DNA from: Pseudodesulfovibrio tunisiensis
GTDB taxonomy: Bacteria > Desulfobacterota > Desulfovibrionia > Desulfovibrionales > Desulfovibrionaceae
Direction of reading: 5' to 3'
DNA length: 64,000 nt
NCBI RefSeq assembly: GCF_022809775.1
Contig: NZ_CP094380.1
Location: 3,509,501-3,573,500 of the forward strand
Below the pieces are notes generated by a model. It made no database searches, was not told the DNA's origin, and saw only the letters and a list, made by a program, of their open reading frames with translations. The position numbers and the translations under genes were made by a program. Positions 54,574 to 64,000 of this stretch are shown one piece after another (the first letter of the stretch is position 1; each line of letters starts with the position of its first letter).

Positions 54574-54580
54574 TTATTTG
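54554..54580 (+). terminator. Terminator inside repeat copy B, at the end of the signalling operon
   Basis: AGCCCC and GGGGCT stem around a CCCGGGA loop, followed by TTTTATTT on the plus strand. It overlaps the last codons of the minus-strand cyclase gene. Confidence 0.6.
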
Positions 54581-56943
54581 CTGGTCATGATCCAGACACC
54601 GTCCCATTTGTCCTGTGGCGGATTCTTCAGGAAATGTTCGCATCGCTGGACGTAGAGCTGCGACATGCGGTCGTTGGGATTCGCGGCCAGAGCCTTTTGG
54701 AAGAGGGGGAGCGCCTTGTTCCAGTCTCCGGCCCGATACAGGGCGAGTCCCCGGGCGAATGCGTCCAGCACTTCATCCATGTTCGAAAAGGTGGCTGGCG
54801 TGTGAAAGTCGAGGATTTCGTGAATCGCGACCGGCCGGGTCTTGCCCTTGACGCGGATGAGATCTGCCTCGCGAATGGTGTAGCCGTTGTGCAGTTCGGC
54901 AAGGGTGAATTCGCTGATCAGGATGTTGGAGCCATAGACCTTGTTCGCACCTTCAAGGCGGGAGGCGAGATTCACGCCGTCGCCGATCACGGTATAGTCC
55001 ATGCGCTTTTCCGAGCCGATGTTGCCGACAACCACCTCGGCGGTATTCAGGCCGATGCCGATGTCCAGCGTCTGCTTGCCGATTTCGAGCCGCTGCCGGT
55101 TGAAGGCGTGCAGGGCGCGCATCATGCGCACGGCAGCAGTGACCGCGTTGTCCGCATCCCGCTCCGTGGGAAAGGGCGCGCCGAACACGGCCATGATTGC
55201 ATCGCCGATGTATTTGTCCAGAATGCCATTGTATTCGAATATGATGTCCACCATGTCCGTGAAATAGTCGTTGAGCATGGACACGGTTTCCTGTGCGCCC
55301 AGACTTTCGGATATGGTGGTGAAACTGCGGATGTCTGAAAAGAAGATGGTAACCGGCTTCATCTGCCCGCCGAGTTCGCTTTCTCCTGCCTCCATGAGCT
55401 GCTCCGCGACTTCCTTGGTCATGTAGCGTGCCAGCGTGCCCTTGAGCCGTTTTTCACCGGTGATGTCGTCAAAGGCGATGAGTGTACCGATGATGGCGTC
55501 CTTGTCGTTGATGAGCGGCAGGGCCGTAAGGTTGACGGAAACCGTCCGGTTGTCCGCAGCCGTCAGTTCCGTGTCCATGACGAGTTCGGGTTTGCGCGTG
55601 GTTGCGGTGTGACACACGGTTTCCGCGACCCAGGCATTGGAACCGGTGAACGCGGTTTCCGGGGAGTGGCCGAGCAGGGCGTTCGCATCCATGCCCAGAA
55701 TTTCCACGGCTCTGCGGTTGCATTTTTCCACCTTGCCTTCCTCGTCCAGGGTAATGAGTCCGCTGGACATGGATTCGAGGATGGATTCGTTGTAGTTTTT
55801 CATGTTCAGGACGTTTTCGAAGAGCCGGGCGTTCTCGATGGCAATGGCGGCCTGTGCCGAGAATGCCTGAATGCGGCCTTCGTCCTTGGGCGTGAACGGG
55901 CCGTCCTTCTTGTTCAGGGACTGGATCACGCCGATGACGTCGCCTTTCTTGTTCAGCACGGGCATGCATAGAATGGTGTCGGTCCGGTAGCCCGTCTTGC
56001 GGTCGACCTCGGGGTTGAAGCGCGGGTCCGCATAGGCGTCCGGGATGTTCACGGTCTGTCCGGTGGTGAACACGTGCCCGGCAATGCCGAGATGGTTGGG
56101 AAAACGTATCTGCCGGGATTCCACGCCCTGCGCGACCATGGCCCACAGCTCCGAGGTCTTGGGATCGTTCAGGAACAGGGTGGAGCGGTCCGCGCCCAAT
56201 ATGGCGGATGCGGTCTGCATGATCCTGGTGATGAGCGGCTGAAGATGGATTTCCGTGGAAATGGCTCGGGTGACCTCGAACATTTCGCGTTCTTCCTTGC
56301 GGGAGCGTTCCACCTCTTCATACAGCTGGGCCTTGATGAGTGCGGCGGATGCCTGTGAGCCCATGGCTTCGAGCATGGACAGGTCGCCCTCCGAGAAATT
56401 CCCTTCGAGCTTGTTGAGAATCTGGATGACACCGATGGGCGTGCCGAATTTGTTCTTGATGGGCGCGGTCAGAATGTTCCGTGTCCGGTATCCGGTCTTA
56501 CGGTCGATGTCCTGATTGAATCGTGGGTCTGCGTAGGCATCCGGTATTATGAGGGATTGATTGTTCGAGAAGACGTTTCCGGCAATGCCTGCCCGATTGG
56601 GAAAGCGGATTTCCCTCGTGCCTTCGCCCATGGCCATGCGGGAAAAGAGTTCACTGGTTCCGGTGTCGTTCAGAAAGATGGTGCCCCGATCCGCATGCAG
56701 GGCCTCGGTGGTGAGAGATACCAGTCTGGAAAAGAGTACATCCAGAGAAAGCGAGTCGGCAAGTCGATTGGAAACTTCAAGAAGTGCGGTGAATTTTTCG
56801 AATGTTTCCGAAATCTTGTCCAGAAACATTTCCCGATCCCGGGAACTCAGGCTATCCAGAACGCGTCGGATGTCGTCCTGTTGCAGGCGATGGTCAAAGA
56901 CCTGGGAAAGCAGTTCGGGCGCGTAGTCCTGGTATTTTGCCAT
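54574..56943 (-). CDS. GAF-GAF-PAS class III adenylate/guanylate cyclase with TPR tail
   Basis: A 789-residue cytoplasmic cyclase. Two GAF domains (about 55-205 and 225-370) share the IPDAYADPRFNxxxDRKTGYRT stretch, a recent internal duplication. PAS covers about 385-500. The cyclase domain (about 520-700) has FFSDIRSF (metal Asp), DKYIGDAIMAVFGAP and the NTAEVVVGNIGS strand. A substrate-selecting residue cannot be assigned by eye, so cAMP versus cGMP is open. A TPR-like C-terminus (about 725-770) may mediate partners. It is convergent with the signalling operon. It resembles the CyaB-type GAF cyclases. Confidence 0.93.
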   Translation of the reverse strand: MAKYQDYAPELLSQVFDHRLQQDDIRRVLDSLSSRDREMFLDKISETFEKFTALLEVSNRLADSLSLDVLFSRLVSLTTEALHADRGTIFLNDTGTSELFSRMAMGEGTREIRFPNRAGIAGNVFSNNQSLIIPDAYADPRFNQDIDRKTGYRTRNILTAPIKNKFGTPIGVIQILNKLEGNFSEGDLSMLEAMGSQASAALIKAQLYEEVERSRKEEREMFEVTRAISTEIHLQPLITRIMQTASAILGADRSTLFLNDPKTSELWAMVAQGVESRQIRFPNHLGIAGHVFTTGQTVNIPDAYADPRFNPEVDRKTGYRTDTILCMPVLNKKGDVIGVIQSLNKKDGPFTPKDEGRIQAFSAQAAIAIENARLFENVLNMKNYNESILESMSSGLITLDEEGKVEKCNRRAVEILGMDANALLGHSPETAFTGSNAWVAETVCHTATTRKPELVMDTELTAADNRTVSVNLTALPLINDKDAIIGTLIAFDDITGEKRLKGTLARYMTKEVAEQLMEAGESELGGQMKPVTIFFSDIRSFTTISESLGAQETVSMLNDYFTDMVDIIFEYNGILDKYIGDAIMAVFGAPFPTERDADNAVTAAVRMMRALHAFNRQRLEIGKQTLDIGIGLNTAEVVVGNIGSEKRMDYTVIGDGVNLASRLEGANKVYGSNILISEFTLAELHNGYTIREADLIRVKGKTRPVAIHEILDFHTPATFSNMDEVLDAFARGLALYRAGDWNKALPLFQKALAANPNDRMSQLYVQRCEHFLKNPPQDKWDGVWIMTSK

Positions 56944-56998
56944 ATTCCTTCATACGCACATGACACAGTCAAGGCAAGGGGGCGGATACATTTGGGAA

Positions 56999-59275
56999 TC
57001 ATTCCCGTCGTGCTGCGAAGCGCGCCACGGTTCGCAGTACGCTTGCCTTGCTTACCGGCTTGGAAAGATAGGAGGTGCATCCTGCCTGGCGGCATTTGTT
57101 CCGGTCTTCGGTGAAGGCGTTTGCCGTGACTGCGATGATCGGGGTGGGAGGCAGAGCATTGGCCTCCTCGTATTCGCGGATCATGCGAGTGGATTCATAC
57201 CCGTCCATTACCGGCATCTGGATGTCCATGAGCACAAGATCGTAATGTCCGGCAATGAATTTCTCCAAGGCTTCCTGACCGTTCTCCGCGAACTCGATGC
57301 CGCAGCCTGCATTTTTCAGGTAGAGTTCGATAAGTGCCTGGTTGCTTTCCGAATCCTCGGCAACGAGCACCAAGGGAGCGCGATGGCTGAGCAGGTCCCG
57401 AAGTTCCTCCACGCTTTCCGTGGGCTCCGGAGGAAGTTCCGCCGGCATTTCCACGAGCTCCGGGGTCAGGGAGAAATGGAACCGGGCCCCCTTGCCCGGG
57501 GTGCTTTGCAGGAGCAGTTCACCGCCCATGAGGTGGACGAGCTTGCGCGATATGGCGAGCCCCAGTCCGGTTCCGCCATATTCGCGCGTGGTGGAGGAAT
57601 CCGCCTGGGTGAAGCGTTCGAATATTTCGGTCTGGGCCTCTTCGGGAATGCCGATGCCCGTGTCCGAGACCGAGAAGGTCAGCGCGTTGTCCGGTGCGCC
57701 CGGTTCGTGTGTGACGCTCAGGACAACCTCGCCGTCTTCCGTGAATTTGACGCCGTTGTCGATGAGGTTGACCAGAACCTGCCGGATGCGAAACGGGTCG
57801 CCAAGGAACCGTTCCGGCAGGTCGGGATCGATTTCAATGCGCAGCCGCAGTCCCTTCTTGTGCACTCTGGCCTCGACAAGGGAGCGGGTGCGTTCGATCA
57901 GGGATTTCAGGTCGACGGTCGTGGTCTCCAGTCGTATCTGGCCCGCCTCGATCTTGGACAGGTCGAGGACGTCATTGATGATGCCGAGGAGCATCTCGCC
58001 GGAAGACTGAAATATTTCAATGTATTGTCGCTGCTCATTTGTCGGATTTGTTTCCAGCATGAGGTCGGCCATGCCCAGAATGGTGTTCATGGGCGTACGG
58101 ATTTCATGGCTCATGCCTGCCAGAAAATCGCTTTTTGCCCGGTCCGCCGCTTCTGCGGCATCCTTGGCCCGGGCCAGTTCGGCTTCGGTCCTGATCCGGT
58201 CCTGCACCTCCCGGGCCATGTTCTCGTTGGCTCTTTCAAGCTGTTGCGTCCGTTCGGCCAGCGCGGACATGAGCTTGCCCGTATGTTCCACTGCCGCGCG
58301 GATTTCATCCATTTCCCGGATGCGCGCTCTGGGCTGGGTCAGCGGGGAACCGTTTTCCATGCTGCGCAGGCCATGGACATAGGAAACAATGGGCTTCACG
58401 AGGTTTCGGCTGGTGAAATACACGAGCACGAGAAGGATGAGCAGGAAAAAGCCGAAACCGGCAAGCGTGGTATATTGGACTCTGGCCGCGTTGGCCGAGA
58501 TCATGGTGAAGCTGTCGCTGGCCGTGACCGCCGCATTGATCGAGAGATTGTCGGCGAGCTGTTCCAGATTCCGATTCACGCGTTTCCAGAGCGAGCGGCA
58601 TTTGTCCTCATCCGCAAGGACCTGGGTACGCAGGGCGAGATAGGTCTTGGCCTTGGCCAGCAGGGCGTCCTGAGGTCCGGAGAGTTGGCCGAGCTGCGGA
58701 ATGAACTGAAGCAGCAGCTTCTTCTGCTGCTTCAGTTCCTGCATGGTGTTGGCCTTGTCCGTCCTGTAGAGCAGATTGACCAGCGTGATGCTGTCGGGCA
58801 GGGATTCGAGAATTCGGCTGTCCGCTCCGCCGGGCAGGAACGTGCGGATTATTTCGTCCGCCTTGGCTTGCGCGTCATCCTGTGCAAGCCGGAATTTGTA
58901 GATGGAATCAATGTCCGAATATGCCTCCAGCACAGTACTGTTGACCCGGGCGTCCTTTTCGAACACCGAGTCCTGGGACAGGATGCGGGCGGCCAGCTTG
59001 AATTGTCGTCTGACCTGCCGGGAGCGGGATTGGTATACGGTTTCCGCGAACCGGCCCAGACGTTCCAGATTCACGGCGGTCCGCTGGCGGCTGATGACCT
59101 CGGGCAGCACGGCGTCCCGCGTGTTCGTGGCCAGATTCGTGATGTCGGACAGGGATTGGAATACCACCAGACCGAAGGCAAGCAGCGTGACCAGAACGAT
59201 GACGGAGTAGGCTGCCACGGTCGGAACAAGGCCGGGGCGCGAGGTCGTCGAGAATATCTTGCTGTCAGGACTCAA
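56999..59275 (-). CDS. Hybrid histidine kinase with C-terminal receiver
   Basis: The 758-residue protein: helix 1 (about 17-40), a helical periplasmic sensor (about 45-270), helix 2 (about 275-295), HAMP (about 296-350), coiled coil, HisKA with His390 (MSHEIRTPM), HATPase ([15 protein letters not shown]) and a receiver (about 630-750) with [10 protein letters not shown]. It lacks an Hpt domain. The binding-protein gene ends 20 bases before its start, so the two form an operon, and the binding protein may present its ligand to the helical sensor as in TorT/TorS-type systems. Confidence 0.93.
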   Translation of the reverse strand: MSPDSKIFSTTSRPGLVPTVAAYSVIVLVTLLAFGLVVFQSLSDITNLATNTRDAVLPEVISRQRTAVNLERLGRFAETVYQSRSRQVRRQFKLAARILSQDSVFEKDARVNSTVLEAYSDIDSIYKFRLAQDDAQAKADEIIRTFLPGGADSRILESLPDSITLVNLLYRTDKANTMQELKQQKKLLLQFIPQLGQLSGPQDALLAKAKTYLALRTQVLADEDKCRSLWKRVNRNLEQLADNLSINAAVTASDSFTMISANAARVQYTTLAGFGFFLLILLVLVYFTSRNLVKPIVSYVHGLRSMENGSPLTQPRARIREMDEIRAAVEHTGKLMSALAERTQQLERANENMAREVQDRIRTEAELARAKDAAEAADRAKSDFLAGMSHEIRTPMNTILGMADLMLETNPTNEQRQYIEIFQSSGEMLLGIINDVLDLSKIEAGQIRLETTTVDLKSLIERTRSLVEARVHKKGLRLRIEIDPDLPERFLGDPFRIRQVLVNLIDNGVKFTEDGEVVLSVTHEPGAPDNALTFSVSDTGIGIPEEAQTEIFERFTQADSSTTREYGGTGLGLAISRKLVHLMGGELLLQSTPGKGARFHFSLTPELVEMPAELPPEPTESVEELRDLLSHRAPLVLVAEDSESNQALIELYLKNAGCGIEFAENGQEALEKFIAGHYDLVLMDIQMPVMDGYESTRMIREYEEANALPPTPIIAVTANAFTEDRNKCRQAGCTSYLSKPVSKASVLRTVARFAARRE

Positions 59276-59295
59276 TGCAGGCTCCGTGCGTCGGG

Positions 59296-60060
59296 TCAGT
59301 AGATGCTGAACGGAAAATACTTGCGATTGATCTGATCATAGGTGCCGTTCAGGCGTATTTCCCGGAGCGCCGAGTTCAGGCGTTGGCGCAGGGAATCATT
59401 CCCCTTGCAAACGGCTATCTTGGCCTTGCTGGAGGGGTCGTCGACAGGCAGGGCCGTGCCGGCGAAGTCGAAACGTTTGCCGTCCGGGGACTGGAGAAAA
59501 CTGAATATTACCAGACTGTCCGTGAGCACGGCGTCCACTTTCTGTCGTACAAGCATGTCCAGTGCCATATCCAGAGTGTCCGTGAGCATGACTTGAGACA
59601 GTCTGCTGAAATGGTGTTCAAGATATTCGGCCTGCACCGTGCCGGATTGTGCGGCAAGCTTTTTCCCGGCAAGTCCTTCGGGAGTCTGGGTGAAGGGAAT
59701 CCCCTGCCGGGCCACGAACATGGAACGCGAGCGGTAGTAGTCGTCCGTGAAATCGGCCACGCGTTCCCGCTCCGGCGTGCTGGCCATGCTTGCCACGATC
59801 ATGTCGTAACGCCCCTGCGCCAGTCCCGGAAGCAGGTCGTCCCAGTCGGCCGCGAGAATCCGGCAGTCAACGTCCATGGCCTGACACAGGGCGCGGGCTA
59901 TGTCCACGTCGAATCCGGCCGGATGTCCCTGTTCATCCAGATAGTTGAAGGGCGGATAGGCTCCTTCTGTCACCACCTTGAGCATTCCCTCGGCTCGGGC
60001 CGTGGGGATGCTGCCGAGAGACAGAAACAGGAGCACCGCCAGTGCACGGACAAAAGACAT
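59296..60060 (-). CDS. Periplasmic solute-binding protein (family 3), likely sensor partner
   Basis: A 254-residue protein with a signal peptide (1-22, TARA-E) and typical family 3 motifs: [16 protein letters not shown] near 28, [11 protein letters not shown] near 46 and [19 protein letters not shown]. No permease or ATPase gene is near; instead it precedes the hybrid kinase by 20 bases, suggesting a role as ligand sensor, not importer. ATG 60060 has AGGAGA upstream; longer in-frame starts lack a signal peptide. Confidence 0.9.
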   Translation of the reverse strand: MSFVRALAVLLFLSLGSIPTARAEGMLKVVTEGAYPPFNYLDEQGHPAGFDVDIARALCQAMDVDCRILAADWDDLLPGLAQGRYDMIVASMASTPERERVADFTDDYYRSRSMFVARQGIPFTQTPEGLAGKKLAAQSGTVQAEYLEHHFSRLSQVMLTDTLDMALDMLVRQKVDAVLTDSLVIFSFLQSPDGKRFDFAGTALPVDDPSSKAKIAVCKGNDSLRQRLNSALREIRLNGTYDQINRKYFPFSIY

Positions 60061-60189
60061 GGATTTTCTCCTGTCGTGAAAGTGTATTGGAACCATTCTA
60101 CACCATAGATGAAACATTTCAAGGCGAGTAATGCCATGATAAAGCGCGGCCTTGCTTGCTTTTGGCCTCATGCGTGGTAAAAAGGCAGA

Positions 60190-62013
60190 ATGAAGGGACT
60201 GTCAAAATCGATCGGCCCGGCCTTGTTCGCTGCGGGCTTGTCTCCGTTGCTTGCGGGAGATGTCGCGCTTGCGTCTGCGGAACCGGTTGCCTTGCCTTCG
60301 GCCTCGTATCTGTGGCTTTGGGGCATGGTCGGTTTCGGCGTCATCTGTCTTCTGGGCGTGATTGGGACGCTGCATCGCATACGACGCATCGGAACCTCCT
60401 TCCGGGATCGGAACCTGCTGCTCCAGATGCTTATCGACAGCATTTCCAGTCCCATATTCTACAAGTCGCGGGAAGGAGTGTACCTTGGCGGCAACGAGGC
60501 CTTCTACCGCATGCTTGGCAGGACAGCCGAGGAAGTCGTGGGCAGGACCGTGTTCGAGGTGGCCCCCCCGGAGTTGGCGGAGATATATTACAAGGCCGAT
60601 CAGGAATTGTACGAGAGCGGCGGGACCCAACGGTATGAAACCAGGGTCCGCTTTGCGGATAATGAAGTGCGCGACGTGTTGTTCACCAAGTCCCTGTTTC
60701 ATGACGGCGCGGGAAAGGTGGCGGGATTGATCGGCGTCATGGTGGACATCTCGCGGCGCAAGAAGGCGGAGCTGGACTTGCAGCAGGCTTACGGCCTGCT
60801 GGAGGCGCGTGTGGAAGAACGGACCCGCGAGCTGGCTCGGGCCGAGAGCGAGGCGAGGCAGCAGCGGGATTACCTGCATCTGATCATCGAATCTTTGGGT
60901 CACGGCCTGCTCGTCATCAATGCTCGGGACTACCGCATCCTGCTCGCCAACTCTTCGGCGCGCAAATACGGCGATCCTCTGGGAAAGCGGTGTCACGAGG
61001 TGGCGCACGGCAGCTCGGTGCCGTGCGCGACGGAGGGGCACACCTGCCCGCTGGATGAAGTGGTTCGGACCGGAAAGCCGGTGGTCGTGGAACACATCCA
61101 TGAATTGCCTGTTTCCGGGACGCAGTATGTGGAGGTACACGCGCATCCTGTCTTCGACGACAACGGTGAAGTGAGCGCCATCATTGAAAACTGTCTGGAC
61201 ATCACCGAGCGCAAGCAGGCCGAGATGGCCATGGTCGAGGCCCGGGACATGGCTGAACGGACCAGCTCGCTCATGTCCGAGTTCCTGACGACCGTGTCGC
61301 ATGAACTGCGAACCCCGCTGACCTCGGTTCAGGGATTCGCCAAGCTCATCGCCAGAAATTTCGATACGCACTTCATGCCCCTGTGCGTCGGGGAGGCGGA
61401 ATTGACCCGGCGGGCGCTGCGCATTCGGGAGAACCTGAACATCATCCTTTCCGAGGGAGACAGGCTCATTCATCTGGTCAACGAAAATCTCGATCTTTCC
61501 AGGTTGGAATCGGGCCGGGCCATCTGGAGCATGGAAAAGAGTCGACCAGCCGAGATGGCGGAACGCGCTGTCATGTCCATGCGCGTGCTGCTGGATGATT
61601 CCGGGCTTGAGTTTTCCGTGGAAGCGGCTTCGGACCTGCCGGACATCGAGTGCGATCCGGACCGGATTCATCAGGTGCTGGTGAATCTGCTTTCCAATGC
61701 CGTGAAGTTCACGCCTCGTGGCAGTGTGCGCATCGAGGTCGCTGCGGTGGAAGAGGGGGTTCGGTTCAGTGTTCGCGATACCGGGCCGGGCATTCCGGAA
61801 GCCGAGTACGAAAACGTGTTCAGCAAATTCGGCCAGCTTGGAAACAAGTTGACGGAAAAGCCGCAGGGGACCGGGCTGGGGTTGCCCATCTGCCGGGAGA
61901 TCGTGCGCCGTCACGGCGGATTCATCTGGGTGGAAAGCGAAGTGGGCAAGGGAAGCGAGTTCGTCTTTGTCCTGCCGCTGGTCCCGCCGGAAAGGCTTCA
62001 GGAGCAGGACTGA
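60190..62013 (+). CDS. Membrane PAS-PAS sensor histidine kinase
   Basis: A 607-residue kinase. A signal-like N-terminus and one helix (about 40-62) precede a PAS domain (about 75-195), a coiled coil and a second PAS with several Cys (CHEVAHGSSVPC, GHTCPLDEV; about 230-345). HisKA has His371 (VSHELRTPL), then HATPase (DTGPGIP, GTGLGLPI). No receiver partner is adjacent. The final 16 bases overlap the convergent DinB-like gene. It is divergent from the binding-protein gene with 129 bases between. Confidence 0.92.
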   Translation: MKGLSKSIGPALFAAGLSPLLAGDVALASAEPVALPSASYLWLWGMVGFGVICLLGVIGTLHRIRRIGTSFRDRNLLLQMLIDSISSPIFYKSREGVYLGGNEAFYRMLGRTAEEVVGRTVFEVAPPELAEIYYKADQELYESGGTQRYETRVRFADNEVRDVLFTKSLFHDGAGKVAGLIGVMVDISRRKKAELDLQQAYGLLEARVEERTRELARAESEARQQRDYLHLIIESLGHGLLVINARDYRILLANSSARKYGDPLGKRCHEVAHGSSVPCATEGHTCPLDEVVRTGKPVVVEHIHELPVSGTQYVEVHAHPVFDDNGEVSAIIENCLDITERKQAEMAMVEARDMAERTSSLMSEFLTTVSHELRTPLTSVQGFAKLIARNFDTHFMPLCVGEAELTRRALRIRENLNIILSEGDRLIHLVNENLDLSRLESGRAIWSMEKSRPAEMAERAVMSMRVLLDDSGLEFSVEAASDLPDIECDPDRIHQVLVNLLSNAVKFTPRGSVRIEVAAVEEGVRFSVRDTGPGIPEAEYENVFSKFGQLGNKLTEKPQGTGLGLPICREIVRRHGGFIWVESEVGKGSEFVFVLPLVPPERLQEQD

Positions 62014-62558
62014 GCTGCGGACAGTCCGTGGCGAACGGCCCGGGCAAGCTGCTGTTCGTGCGCTCTGGCATGCAGCACCGCCAGGCGCAAGGCCTGTTCC
62101 ATGGTGAGCTGGCCCGCAACGGGATGATGAAAGTTCGGGTAACGCAATTCCGCGTTCGTTGCCTGCTGGGCATATTGTCGAAGCCATGCGAGATTTTCTC
62201 CCCACATGGAGGCGAGTGCCCCGAGTGGCAATGCGCCGGAGGGCATCATGTCCGGCGATGCCAGCGGGACCGGGATGCGCCAGCGCAGGGCAAGCCCGAC
62301 TCCCGAGCATTTCAGGGAGGCGAGCAGGGAAGCTCCGCTGGGGAGCGTCTCGGAAAAATCGTTGAAAGGCTCGCGGAGCACGGATTGTTCCGCCAGAATC
62401 AGGTGTTCGATTACCATGAGCGGCGACCAGTGTCCTGCGTTGCAATGGTTCAGCACGCGCAGGGGGAGGCCCTCTACCGAGGAGAGCAGGTCCTTGCGCA
62501 TTTCATCGAGGTTTTCGGCCTGCGCCTCGACATTGATTCGGGCATCACTGCGTTGCAT
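61998..62558 (-). CDS. DinB-superfamily protein
   Basis: A 186-residue four-helix-bundle protein. GHWSPLMVIEHLILAE near 42-57 supplies the first metal His, and LHARAHEQQL near 164-173 the second pair, as in DinB/YfiT-like metal-binding hydrolase or thiol transferase folds. Substrate unknown. It is convergent with, and overlaps, the kinase 3' end; the acyl-CoA ligase lies upstream on the same strand after a terminator. Confidence 0.82.
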   Translation of the reverse strand: MQRSDARINVEAQAENLDEMRKDLLSSVEGLPLRVLNHCNAGHWSPLMVIEHLILAEQSVLREPFNDFSETLPSGASLLASLKCSGVGLALRWRIPVPLASPDMMPSGALPLGALASMWGENLAWLRQYAQQATNAELRYPNFHHPVAGQLTMEQALRLAVLHARAHEQQLARAVRHGLSAAQSCS

Positions 62559-62610
62559 TTGTTCGGTCTATCCTTTTCGTTTCCTCGGGAAAAGCCGGAT
62601 AACGGAAGAA

Positions 62611-62643
62611 AAGGCCCGGCCCGCAAGTGCGGACCGGGCCTTT
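62611..62643 (-). terminator. Intrinsic terminator of the acyl-CoA ligase gene
   Basis: Positions 62613-62624 and 62629-62640 form a GC-rich 12-bp stem (one G-T or mismatch) with TTTTCTT after it on the minus strand, 20 bases beyond the stop. Confidence 0.8.
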
Positions 62644-62663
62644 GAATGCATTGTCGCGGCACG

Positions 62664-64000
62664 CTACCGTTCGGTATCGTGCTTGTCCAGATACAGGAAA
62701 CGCTTGATCTTCTGCGTCGGTGTCTTTTCAAAGGGTTCGGCCTGTTCCATGATGCGCTGCACCCGGGCAAAGGAGGAAACCTTCTTGTTCACGCGCTTGC
62801 GGATGTCCTCAAGCATGGATTGCACCTTTTCGCGCACCTTGGATTCGATCATCTTGCCTACGCCGAAGGCCTCGTCCAGAGCATCGTAATTGAGATGGAC
62901 GCGGGCGAAGAGCTGGTTCTCCCGGCTGAAGACCAGTGATTCCAGCACATAGTCGCAGGCATTGATCACGGACTCCACTTCTTCGGGGTAGATGTTTTCC
63001 CCGCTGGGGCCGATGATCACGTTCTTGATGCGTCCGCGGATGAAACAGTATCCGTCCTGATCGAAATAGCCGAGGTCGCCGGTCTTGAGCCAGCCGTCCT
63101 CGGTGAAGGTGTCCTCGGTATCCTTGGGCGCCTTGTAGTAGCCCTGCATGATGTTCGGACCCTTGGCCAGAATTTCGCCTTCCCCGGTCTTGGGGTCCGG
63201 ATTCTCCAGCATGAGCTGTACGCCCGGAACCGGGGGGCCGCAGGAACGGAGCTTCTGCCGTCCCGGGCCGATGCCCGCCAGCATGGGCGCGGCTTCGGTC
63301 ATGCCGTACCCGATGGCGTAGGGCATTCCGGCCTCGGCCAGGAATTCCTCCACTTCCGGGGACAGGGCCGCGCCACCTATGCACATGCACCGGAGTTCGC
63401 CGCCAAAGGCATCGAGCAGTTTCCTGCCTGCCACCTGAAACAGTTTTTTCCGGGCCGCTCCCAGACGCATGATGCTGCCGACCAGTCCCTTGCCCGAAAG
63501 CTTCGGTCTGATGCGGTTGCGATAGATTTTTTCAATGATGAGCGGAACGATGAGCAGGAACGTCGGCTTGATTTCGGCCATGGCCGGAAGCAGGGTGCGG
63601 GGGCTCGGCGGCTTCTGGAGATAGTAGACCGCCACGCCGCAGAGTACGGGCAGGACCAGCCCCAGAGTGCATTCGTAGGTATGCGCCATGGGCAGAACCG
63701 ACAGCATGCGGTCATCGTCCCGGATGTCCACCATGGATTGGCCTGCAAGGGCGTTGGAAACGATGTTCCGGTGGGTCAGGATGACGCCCTTGGAATGGCC
63801 CGTGGTGCCCGAGGTATAGAGAATGGCGGCCACGTCGTCCGGGCTGATTTCGAATGGTTTGCCTCTGTCCATGAGCTTGCGCGCGGCTTCGCCCCATTTG
63901 TTCATCTGCTCGCGGGCCGCGGCCACTGCCTCGCCAAAGGTGGTTTCCGGCTCTTCGCTGCCCGGAATGGAAAAGTCGTCGAGCACGAACAGGGTTTCCA
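62664..64000 (-). CDS. AMP-forming acyl-CoA synthetase (ligase), 5' end outside window
   Basis: The visible 445 codons are the C-terminal part of an ANL-superfamily ligase that activates a fatty acid as acyl-AMP and then acyl-CoA. The ATP-loop ILYTSGTTGHSKGV, the YGMTEAAP motif, the DGWLKTGDLGYFD motif and the hinge RIKNVIIGPSGENIYPEEVE are present. The frame stays open to the window edge with ETLFVLDDF, so the first 150-200 residues are missing. A long-chain (FadD-like) substrate is likely from length and motif style only. Confidence 0.93.
   Translation of the reverse strand, partial: ETLFVLDDFSIPGSEEPETTFGEAVAAAREQMNKWGEAARKLMDRGKPFEISPDDVAAILYTSGTTGHSKGVILTHRNIVSNALAGQSMVDIRDDDRMLSVLPMAHTYECTLGLVLPVLCGVAVYYLQKPPSPRTLLPAMAEIKPTFLLIVPLIIEKIYRNRIRPKLSGKGLVGSIMRLGAARKKLFQVAGRKLLDAFGGELRCMCIGGAALSPEVEEFLAEAGMPYAIGYGMTEAAPMLAGIGPGRQKLRSCGPPVPGVQLMLENPDPKTGEGEILAKGPNIMQGYYKAPKDTEDTFTEDGWLKTGDLGYFDQDGYCFIRGRIKNVIIGPSGENIYPEEVESVINACDYVLESLVFSRENQLFARVHLNYDALDEAFGVGKMIESKVREKVQSMLEDIRKRVNKKVSSFARVQRIMEQAEPFEKTPTQKIKRFLYLDKHDTER

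Noticed and set aside
56960..59302. 780-codon open frame antisense to the hybrid kinase
   Set aside because: It mirrors the kinase codons and lacks any domain; kinase motifs are intact on the other strand.
1..64000. CRISPR arrays, insertion sequences, integrase or prophage genes
   Set aside because: No regularly spaced repeats, transposase or integrase motif was found; mobile DNA is inferred only from tRNA remnants and base composition.

Overview
The window looks like chromosomal DNA of a free-living, anaerobic, sulfate-reducer-type deltaproteobacterium (Desulfovibrio / Pseudodesulfovibrio-like). The evidence is protein style and neighbourhoods, not a database match: GC-rich, ATGA-overlapped operons, CarD with Rho, a NapC-type cytochrome next to an octahaem cytochrome, and a very high density of Cache/PAS/GAF signalling proteins. 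No 16S or other species-level marker is present.

Region 1 (1-11.6 kb, almost all minus strand) is housekeeping: a ClC channel with CBS domains, ribF, an M48 protease with TPRs, rho, carD, pth, rplY, prs, tRNA-Gln(TTG), ispE and a Do-family periplasmic protease. Region 2 (11.7-13.4 kb) is an AT-rich accessory patch. An intact tRNA-Arg(CCT) lies between 5' and 3' tRNA-like remnants, followed by an AT-rich gene whose C-terminal half resembles AbiJ/HEPN abortive-infection proteins. Region 3 (13.4-15.6 kb) is a two-gene respiratory module: a tetrahaem NapC/NrfH quinol dehydrogenase and an octahaem hydroxylamine-oxidoreductase-like cytochrome. A long perfect hairpin and a dispersed repeat follow it.

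Region 4 (15.6-29.3 kb) has a polar amino-acid ABC transporter, a diguanylate cyclase divergent from a 1079-residue multi-PAS histidine kinase, a DsbA/DsbC-like thioredoxin-fold protein, and a TetR - membrane fusion protein - RND pump operon with a stand-alone RluA-accessory-domain protein at its end.

Region 5 (29.5-40.4 kb) has a membrane-anchored sigma-54 activator with a periplasmic sensor, divergent from a sensor kinase; a PiT phosphate transporter with its DUF47 partner; and a chemoreceptor with an HD-GYP phosphodiesterase. Three good sigma-54 (-24/-12) promoters are visible at 32158, 39708 and 40335.

Region 6 (40.4-54.3 kb) is the most striking part. It is a same-strand, tightly packed array of about twelve genes, probably started by the 40335 sigma-54 promoter: four small or CBS-fused response regulators, a receiver-membrane-kinase fusion, two other kinases, an SLC13/DASS-type transporter, NhaB, a small membrane protein, a Yip1-like membrane protein, and a PEP-synthase/PPDK-like protein that keeps the ATP-grasp and phosphohistidine domains but apparently not the PEP-binding barrel. 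It reads as a device coupling ion or anion transport to phospho-signalling; no receiver protein in it has a DNA-binding domain.

Region 7 (54.5-64 kb) has a GAF-GAF-PAS class III nucleotide cyclase with TPRs, a periplasmic binding protein with a hybrid kinase, a further PAS kinase, a DinB-like protein, and an AMP-forming acyl-CoA ligase cut by the window edge.
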